Assembly: GCA_019348265.1 (NCBI GenBank)
Contig: JAHWJV010000254.1
Coordinates: 1 to 5,522 of the forward strand
Direction: 5' to 3'
Source: Gemmatimonadota bacterium
GTDB taxonomy: Bacteria > Gemmatimonadota > Gemmatimonadetes > Longimicrobiales > Longimicrobiaceae
DNA: 5,522 nt
This document shows positions 1 to 5,522 of this stretch, piece after piece. How positions within the stretch are numbered: position 1 is the stretch's first letter; each line of letters begins with the position of its first letter. The position numbers were made by a program, and so were the translations under genes. The notes under the pieces were generated by a model that searched no databases, had not been told where the DNA came from, and worked only from the letters and a program-made list of their open reading frames with translations.

Positions 1-10
1 CTTCCGATCT
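1..10 (+). other. Probable residual Illumina adapter end
   Basis: The first ten bases, CTTCCGATCT, are identical to the last ten bases of the common Illumina adapter end (GCTCTTCCGATCT), and they sit exactly at the window edge in the orientation expected for an untrimmed adapter at a contig start. This suggests that genuine genomic sequence begins at about position 11. A chance match is possible: the 9-mer CTTCCGATC also occurs naturally inside recF at 2168-2176. Confidence 0.6.
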
Positions 11-230
11 GAACGGAGATCAGCCGCAGGCGGATCCCGGCCCCAAGGTGCGCACCCGCATTCAGTCGAGGGAGCTCGGGCTCGACATCGAAGTCTCTTT
101 GGACGACGCGCAGGGAGTGGTTCGTCGGATCACGGTCGAGACCGTGGCTCCCAGTGGCGAAGACCAGGGCATTCCCGTCTCCTTCACCATCAGCCGCCAC
201 CGCCCCCGCCGCACACCCCCGGAGCGTTGA
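3..230 (+). CDS. C-terminal fragment of an unidentified protein
   Basis: This reading frame is open from the left edge and stops at TGA 228-230, giving about 75 residues of C-terminus. The visible part has a Pro/Asp/Gln-rich stretch, then a segment with alternating charged and hydrophobic residues (LGLDIEVSLDDAQGVVRRI) that looks beta-rich, and a very basic tail (RHRPRRTPPER). I recognise no family, catalytic motif or membrane segment. A GTG at 48 could in principle start a 60-residue peptide, but nothing resembling a ribosome binding site precedes it and the frame is open upstream, so a truncated larger gene is more likely. If bases 1-10 are adapter, the first residues of this translation are artefactual. 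It is co-directional with the kinase gene that follows. Confidence 0.45.
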   Translation, partial: SDLNGDQPQADPGPKVRTRIQSRELGLDIEVSLDDAQGVVRRITVETVAPSGEDQGIPVSFTISRHRPRRTPPER

Positions 231-309
231 CCGCTTCGGGGTGATCTCACGGCCGCTCCCCCCTTCGGCGGGTGACGTCCTGCTCGCCACGCTCAGCCCC
301 CCACCCCAC

Positions 310-1116
310 ATGTTCTCCGTCGTCGGTCGCGACCTCCTCCTCGCGGCGAGCCTGGCGCTTGCCGCGGTGGGCTCGGTTTCGGCCGTAATCGCGTATCGGC
401 GGTGGAGATGGGCGGAGGAGCGCCTCGAGGAGCAGCGGCGCCTCGCCGCGATGGGCACCGCCGTCGCCAGGATCCTGCACCAGGTGAAGAACCCGGTGCA
501 GACCATCATGCTGCACGCGGACCTGCTGCAGGACACGTCGGTGGCGGCGAACCCGGCAGCGCACCGGGATTCGGCGCGTGCGGTGGGGGCGGAGGCGACC
601 CGGATGGCGACTATGCTGGAGGAGCTTTCCGCCTACGCGGCGGGAGCGGCTCGGGTGATCAATCGGGAGCCGCTGGCGCTGCACGTCCTGGTACGCGAGA
701 TCTCGCAGGTGGAGGGGCGTAACGCGGCGCTGGCAGTGGAGTGCGCTCCGCTCGAGGAATGCATCGTGTCGGCGGACGCGTACTATCTGCGCCAGGCGCT
801 CGAGAACCTCGTCACCAACGCGCGGGAAGCGATGGGTAGCCAGCAGGATGCACGTCTGACGGTGACGCTGCAGCGACAGGGCGACAGCGCAGTGATCGGC
901 GTGATCGACACCGGCCCCGGGATAAAGCCGGAGATCGCCGACTCCATTTTCCAGCCGTTCGTCTCCGGCAAGGGCGGCGGGATAGGGCTCGGTCTGGTGG
1001 TCGCGCGCGAGATCGTCGAGGAGCACGGCGGCAGGATCCAGGTTCGCAGCGTGGCGGGCGCGGGGACGCATTTCGAGGTGGTTCTTCCGCTGGACGCTTC
1101 GGGAGCGGCGAGGTAA
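310..1116 (+). CDS. Membrane-anchored sensor histidine kinase (HisKA + HATPase_c)
   Basis: This is a two-component histidine kinase of 268 residues when started at ATG 310. Residues ~8-29 form one hydrophobic helix followed by a basic stop-transfer patch (RRWRW), then a short helical linker. The dimerisation/phosphotransfer domain follows, with acceptor His57 in LHQVKNPVQ. The ATPase domain shows an N-box (NLVTNA, N166 and N170), G1 box (DTGPGI, 200-205), F-box (FQPF, 214-217) and G2 box (GGGIGLGL, 222-229), so the catalytic core is complete. No periplasmic, PAS, GAF or HAMP domain fits before the His box, so the signal input is unknown; membrane state or a partner protein is possible. The residue after His57 is Gln, where the family usually has Glu or Asp. 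No response regulator lies in the window. The start is uncertain: in-frame GTGs at 241 and 154 would extend it, but no candidate has a convincing Shine-Dalgarno; ATG 310 places the helix at the N-terminus. The hydratase gene follows after 9 nt. Confidence 0.88.
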   Translation: MFSVVGRDLLLAASLALAAVGSVSAVIAYRRWRWAEERLEEQRRLAAMGTAVARILHQVKNPVQTIMLHADLLQDTSVAANPAAHRDSARAVGAEATRMATMLEELSAYAAGAARVINREPLALHVLVREISQVEGRNAALAVECAPLEECIVSADAYYLRQALENLVTNAREAMGSQQDARLTVTLQRQGDSAVIGVIDTGPGIKPEIADSIFQPFVSGKGGGIGLGLVVAREIVEEHGGRIQVRSVAGAGTHFEVVLPLDASGAAR

Positions 1117-1125
1117 GTTGCCCGC

Positions 1126-1911
1126 ATGACGCACTACCAGAATCTGGCGTATGAGGTGGCCGACGGGATCGCTGCGATCACGGTGCAGCGCCCTGACAAG
1201 TTGAACGCTCTCGACGCGGCGACGATCGCCGAGCTGGGTGAGGCGATGCGGCGGGTGCGCGAAAGCGACGACGTCCGCGGGGTGATCATCACCGGCAGTG
1301 GGAGCAAGGCGTTCGTGGCGGGAGCGGACATCGCCGAGCTGGCCGCGATGGGCTCCATCGAGGGAGTCGCGGTGAGCCGGCTCGGGCAGCGAGTCTTCCG
1401 CGAGATCGAGCTCTCCCCCAAGCCGGTGATCGCGGCGGTGAACGGGTTCGCGCTGGGGGGCGGCTGCGAGCTCGCGCTCGCCTGTCACCTGCGGGTCGCT
1501 GCCGATTCCGCGCACTTCGGGCTCCCGGAGGTCAAGCTCGGGATCATCCCCGGATACGGCGGCACCCTGCGCCTGCCCCGGCTGGTGGGGAGAGGCCGCG
1601 CGCTCGAGCTGATCCTCTCCGGCGAGATGATCGACGCCGCGGAGGCTCACCGAATCGGACTGGTCAACCGCGTCGTCGCCCCGGAAGCCCTGCTCCAGGC
1701 GACCCGCGAGCTACTGCTCACCATCCTCCGGAACGGCCCCACCGCCATCGCCCTGGCCATCGAGTGCGTCACCCGAGGGATGGACATGTCCCTGGACGAC
1801 GGACTCGCCCTCGAATCCAACCTCTTCGGCCTCCTCGCCTCTACGGGCGACATGCGGGAAGGGATGAAGGCCTTTCTCGAGAAGCGGCAGGCGGAGTTCA
1901 AAGGGGAATGA
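1126..1911 (+). CDS. Enoyl-CoA hydratase / crotonase family protein
   Basis: This 261-residue protein has the usual length of a short-chain enoyl-CoA hydratase, which adds water to trans-2-enoyl-CoA in fatty-acid beta-oxidation, or interconverts crotonyl-CoA and 3-hydroxybutyryl-CoA. The oxyanion-hole regions are visible as FVAGADI (63-69) and NGFALGGGCELAL (106-118). The two catalytic glutamates of rat mitochondrial hydratase correspond to Glu115 (GGGCE) and Glu135 (LPEV); both are present, so true hydratase activity is likely rather than isomerase or decarboxylase chemistry. IPGYGGTLRLPRLVG (141-155) and the C-terminal EGMKAFLEKRQAEFKG are typical of the family. It should be soluble and cytoplasmic. 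The ATG at 1126 lies 9 nt after the kinase stop, with a weak SD-like AGGTAAG (1111-1117) overlapping that stop, so the two genes are probably co-transcribed. No other beta-oxidation gene is in the window, so chain-length preference and pathway cannot be fixed. Confidence 0.93.
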   Translation: MTHYQNLAYEVADGIAAITVQRPDKLNALDAATIAELGEAMRRVRESDDVRGVIITGSGSKAFVAGADIAELAAMGSIEGVAVSRLGQRVFREIELSPKPVIAAVNGFALGGGCELALACHLRVAADSAHFGLPEVKLGIIPGYGGTLRLPRLVGRGRALELILSGEMIDAAEAHRIGLVNRVVAPEALLQATRELLLTILRNGPTAIALAIECVTRGMDMSLDDGLALESNLFGLLASTGDMREGMKAFLEKRQAEFKGE

Positions 1912-1917
1912 CTGAAA

Positions 1918-2017
1918 TTTTCAATTTTTAATTTGAATTTTGAGTTGATGATGGGAGCGGTGGGACGGCAACAGAGGGACCGTCTCCAGTTCAAAATTCA
2001 AAATTCAAAATTGAAAA
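1918..2017. repeat. Inverted heptamer repeat element 1 (TTCAAAA type)
   Basis: This is a non-coding AT-rich element between the hydratase stop and recF. The right arm (1990-2017) is three exact TTCAAAA units plus TTGAAAA. The left arm (1918-1944) is the inverted counterpart in four units: TTTTCAA, TTTTTAA, a shortened TTTGAA, and TTTTGAG. Folded on itself, the arms give about 25 Watson-Crick pairs, one G-U pair, one mismatch and one bulge. The 45-bp core (1945-1989) is GC-rich and contains an inner hairpin, GGAGCGGT (1954-1961) pairing with ACCG (1979-1982) and CTCC (1984-1987) with T1983 bulged. The composition contrasts sharply with the flanking genes. A hairpin this AU-rich could act in transcript-end stability or attenuation, but no function is shown. 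The heptameric period recalls cyanobacterial STRR sequences without implying relationship. Confidence 0.85.
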
Positions 2018-2024
2018 TCATCCC

Positions 2025-3161
2025 GTGTTCCTCTCCTCCATCCAGCTTCGCAACTTCCGCAACCTGGCCGACCAGCGCCTGGAGTTCCCGGCGCAGGGGG
2101 TGGCGCTGGTGGGGGACAATGGGCAGGGGAAGACCAACCTGCTGGAGGCGATCTACTACCTGGAGATCTTCCGATCATTCCGGGGGGCGGCGGACGAGCA
2201 GCTGGTGAGGTTCGGGGAGGAGGTGTTCCGGGTGGAAGGGGAGGCGCGCACGCCGGAGGGGACGCAGAAGGTGGCGGCGGCGTTCGACCGGAGGGCGAAG
2301 CGGAAGAAGGTGACCGTGAACGGATCGGAGCCGGAGCGGCTGGGCGACGCGCTCGGCACGGTGGGGGTGGTGGTGTTCTCGCCTTCCGATGTGGCGATCG
2401 TGGCGGGAAGCCCGGGCGAGCGGCGCCGCTTCCTGGACATCGTCCTGTCGCTGACGGCGCCCGGTTATCTGCACGCGCTGCAGAAGTACCGGCAGGTCCT
2501 GGCGCAGCGGAACGCGCTACTGCGCCGGGCGGCGCCGACCCTCGTGGTGAGCGCCTGGGACGACGGGCTGGTGACGTGGGGGTGCCGCCTGATCGCGGCG
2601 CGGGCGCGCTGGGTGGATGAGCGCGCCGCCGCGTTCGCACGCCACGTCCGCGGGATCGCCGATGGAGGCGCCGCGACGATCGCCTACGAGCCGTCTATCC
2701 CCGCGTATGCCGAGCAGGCGGCGGCGCTGGACCCGGACCAGCTCGGCGAGGCATTCACCCACGAGCTCGGCCGGTCCAGGGACCGCGAGTCCCGCCGCGG
2801 GATGACGCTGGTGGGGCCTCATCGCGACGACCTCCGCATCCGCGGGAGGGACATCGCCACCGGGGCATGGACGGACCTACGGACGTTCGGCTCCGGCGGG
2901 CAGCAGCGCACCGCCGCCATCGCTCTGCGAATGATCGAGGCCGAGACGCTGCGCGAGAAAGCGGCCGACGAGCCGATCATCCTGCTCGACGACGTCTTCG
3001 CGGAGCTCGATCCCGGCCGCTCCCGGCGCATCCTCGAGTGGGTCGAGAACGAGGAGGGCGGTCAGGTGATCCTCACCGCTCCGAAAGAGACCGACGTCGA
3101 GGTCCGTGGGGGCGCGCTGCCCCGCTGGAGCATTCGGGACGGAGTGGTCTCGCCGCTTTGA
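2025..3161 (+). CDS. recF: DNA replication and repair protein RecF
   Basis: RecF is an SMC-like ATPase of the RecFOR pathway that helps load RecA at gapped or stalled replication forks; it acts on DNA in the cytoplasm. The 378-residue length is normal. The N-terminus (FLSSIQLRNFRNL) is the typical RecF opening. Walker A is GDNGQGKTN (30-38); the family block GSPGERRRFLD lies at 128-138; GPHRDDL is at 264-270; the ABC-type signature is FGSGGQQR (288-295); and Walker B with the following D-loop is IILLDDVFAELD (318-329). All ATPase motifs are intact. The start is GTG 2025, chosen because it gives the canonical N-terminus and no in-frame upstream alternative is supported. No Shine-Dalgarno is visible, and the right arm of the AT-rich heptamer repeat ends 7 nt upstream. 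The gene is followed by dciA and gyrB, the usual chromosome-maintenance neighbourhood, but is preceded by a hydratase rather than dnaN. Confidence 0.97.
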   Translation: MFLSSIQLRNFRNLADQRLEFPAQGVALVGDNGQGKTNLLEAIYYLEIFRSFRGAADEQLVRFGEEVFRVEGEARTPEGTQKVAAAFDRRAKRKKVTVNGSEPERLGDALGTVGVVVFSPSDVAIVAGSPGERRRFLDIVLSLTAPGYLHALQKYRQVLAQRNALLRRAAPTLVVSAWDDGLVTWGCRLIAARARWVDERAAAFARHVRGIADGGAATIAYEPSIPAYAEQAAALDPDQLGEAFTHELGRSRDRESRRGMTLVGPHRDDLRIRGRDIATGAWTDLRTFGSGGQQRTAAIALRMIEAETLREKAADEPIILLDDVFAELDPGRSRRILEWVENEEGGQVILTAPKETDVEVRGGALPRWSIRDGVVSPL

Positions 3162-3186
3162 CCCGGCGGAGCGGGGGTGGTAAATT
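3158..3186 (+). promoter_or_regulatory. Putative sigma70-type promoter for dciA
   Basis: A -35-like TTGACC (3158-3163, five of six matches to TTGACA) is followed after exactly 17 nt by a -10-like TAAATT (3181-3186, four of six matches to TATAAT). The -10 stands out in the otherwise GC-rich spacer and flanks. Transcription would begin near 3193, leaving a leader of about 58 nt before the GTG at 3251. The -35 overlaps the recF stop codon, so dciA could be transcribed both by read-through and independently. This is a consensus match only. Confidence 0.5.
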
Positions 3187-3250
3187 CCTCACCTCATACG
3201 CCCAGGAGAAGCGACCCCCGCGGACCCCGATCCACGCAGCACCATCGCCC

Positions 3251-3574
3251 GTGCGCCCACCTCCGCACGATCCCAAAGCCGGTAAGCCCCAGCTCGTCGG
3301 AGACCTGCTCGCCCGCGTCCTCCACCGGAAGGGCCTCGGCGCCAAGCTCGAGGCCGCTTCGGTGCTCACCGAATGGGAGTCGCTGGTCGGCCCCCAGATC
3401 GCTGCCGTCACCCGGCCCCAGCGGGTGTCCGAGGGCGTGCTCTTCGTCGCGGTCACCAACTCGCCGTGGCTCATGGAGCTCAACCTGATGAAGGCCGACC
3501 TGATGCGGCGCCTGAATGCCGGCAAGGGCGAGGGCCGAATCCGGCAGATCGTCTTCGTGATGGGAACGGAGTAG
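3251..3574 (+). CDS. dciA: DUF721 / DciA-family protein, probable replicative helicase loader
   Basis: This 107-residue protein matches the DUF721 family, renamed DciA, which is implicated in loading the replicative helicase DnaB in bacteria lacking DnaC/DnaI. What is visible is the helical opening LVGDLLARVLHRKGLG (15-30), the family-type TEWESLVGPQIAAVTRP segment (40-56, with Trp42), a beta strand GVLFVAVTNSPW (62-73), and the conserved-style W-MEL-ML-K--LMRRLN helix (73-89) ending in the strand RIRQIVFVMG. The N-terminus is Pro/Lys-rich and probably disordered. GTG 3251 is the most conservative start. A TTG at 3158 overlapping the recF stop (TTGA) would give 138 residues with an extra basic, Pro-rich stretch, and would imply translational coupling; no strong Shine-Dalgarno decides between them. 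The setting between recF and gyrB matches where DciA genes lie in many bacteria, for example Actinobacteria, and supports the assignment. Confidence 0.85.
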   Translation: MRPPPHDPKAGKPQLVGDLLARVLHRKGLGAKLEAASVLTEWESLVGPQIAAVTRPQRVSEGVLFVAVTNSPWLMELNLMKADLMRRLNAGKGEGRIRQIVFVMGTE

Positions 3575-3575
3575 A

Positions 3576-3685
3576 AGCTATCAGCTATCAGCTATCAGCT
3601 ATCAGTCATCACGGCTTCGGGATGGGAGAGAACGCCAGCCCCTGAGCCAAAACGACCGGTAGCTGATAGCTGATAGCTGATAGCC
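3576..3685. repeat. Inverted heptamer repeat element 2 (AGCTATC type)
   Basis: The left arm (3576-3603) is four exact tandem AGCTATC units, beginning one base after the dciA stop codon. The right arm (3658-3685) is four inverted units: GGTAGCT, two GATAGCT, and GATAGCC. Folded, the arms give 26 Watson-Crick pairs, one G-U pair and a single terminal mismatch. The 54-bp core (3604-3657) is non-repetitive and has a small nested stem, GGCT (3613-3616) with AGCC (3645-3648) and GGG (3619-3621) with CCC (3640-3642). No poly-T tract follows, so it is not a canonical intrinsic terminator, although a stem this strong could still impede read-through or protect the recF-dciA transcript from 3' exonucleases. 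No ORF of plausible coding character lies in it. Confidence 0.92.
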
Positions 3686-3720
3686 TATTTACCGGCACTT
3701 AGCGGCGGCTCCGGGGTAGA

Positions 3721-3738
3721 GGAATCATTCCGATATCG
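3721..3738. promoter_or_regulatory. Adjacent dyad-symmetric sites in the gyrB leader
   Basis: Two perfect dyads share a base 26 bp upstream of the gyrB start: GGAATcATTCC (3721-3731) and CGATATCG (3731-3738). They fall in the only non-repetitive upstream region available for gyrB control (3686-3763). A regulator-binding site is possible, but short palindromes arise by chance and I see no confident -35/-10 pair beside them. Confidence 0.2.
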
Positions 3739-3763
3739 TACCTGAACCGAGCGGATAGAATCA

Positions 3764-5522
<1,759 letters not shown>

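Noticed and set aside
227..232. TTGACC as a -35 box for the kinase gene
   Set aside because: Nothing resembling a -10 lies 16-18 nt downstream; that region is GC-rich.
154..309. Kinase start at GTG 154 or GTG 241
   Set aside because: GTG 154 overlaps the upstream gene by 77 bp and adds a Pro/Ala-rich stretch without domain features; GTG 241 has no well-spaced Shine-Dalgarno. ATG 310 puts the membrane helix at the N-terminus, though 241 cannot be excluded.
247..1650. Long antisense open frame (467 codons) opposite the kinase and hydratase
   Set aside because: It spans two well-supported sense genes and their junction, and its product is Arg/His-rich with no recognisable domain; a GC-rich shadow frame.
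2168..2176. Second adapter-like 9-mer (CTTCCGATC)
   Set aside because: It lies inside an intact recF reading frame, encoding the family-typical FRSFRG segment, so it is genuine coding sequence; it also shows such matches can occur by chance.
2867..3250. Long 5' extension of the DciA frame inside recF
   Set aside because: The frame stays open only because it shadows recF; the extra translation is Arg-rich low-complexity and unlike DUF721 proteins. Only the TTG 3158 alternative is worth keeping.
3576..3685. CRISPR-like array
   Set aside because: Units are 7 bp, directly tandem without spacers, and present as inverted arms; this is not CRISPR architecture and no cas gene is in the window.
3756..3761. 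TAGAAT as a -10 box for gyrB
   Set aside because: It matches TATAAT at five of six positions, but no -35 lies 16-18 nt upstream and transcription would start after the gyrB ATG.

Overview
The window is a GC-rich bacterial chromosome segment, coding almost entirely on the + strand. It carries the tail of an unidentified gene, then a membrane-anchored histidine kinase, an enoyl-CoA hydratase, recF, a DUF721/DciA gene, and the first ~586 codons of gyrB, which runs off the right edge. The order recF-dciA-gyrB is the chromosome-maintenance cluster that many bacteria keep near the replication origin; here dnaA and dnaN do not lie immediately upstream of recF. The organism cannot be named from the sequence. 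Gemmatimonadota, or a similar high-GC non-proteobacterial phylum, is my best inference from composition, the short-form GyrB (no large Toprim insertion as in E. coli) and the promoter style TTGACC-N17-TAAATT.

Layout: 1-10 matches the 3' end of the Illumina adapter, so the left edge is probably a contig end with untrimmed adapter. 3-230 is the C-terminal end of an unknown protein. 310-1116 is a HisKA/HATPase_c kinase with one N-terminal transmembrane helix, no recognisable sensor domain, and Gln where the residue after the phospho-acceptor His is normally acidic. 1126-1911 is a crotonase-family hydratase with both catalytic glutamates, 9 nt behind the kinase. 1918-2017 is an AT-rich inverted heptamer repeat. 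2025-3161 is recF. A sigma70-like promoter overlaps the recF stop and precedes dciA (3251-3574). 3576-3685 is a second inverted heptamer repeat, unrelated in unit sequence to the first. A short dyad region (3721-3738) precedes gyrB (3764 to the window end).

The main unexplained signal is the pair of non-coding repeat elements. Each has four 7-bp units, a 45-54 bp core with its own small GC-rich hairpin, and four 7-bp units in inverted orientation. Each begins 1-6 nt after a stop codon. The units differ completely (TTCAAAA type versus AGCTATC type) but the architecture is the same. They resemble, in unit length only, the short tandemly repeated repetitive (STRR) heptamers known from cyanobacteria. 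The first ends 7 nt upstream of the recF start codon and could influence recF expression; the second separates dciA from gyrB. The protein-coding genes themselves are ordinary family members.
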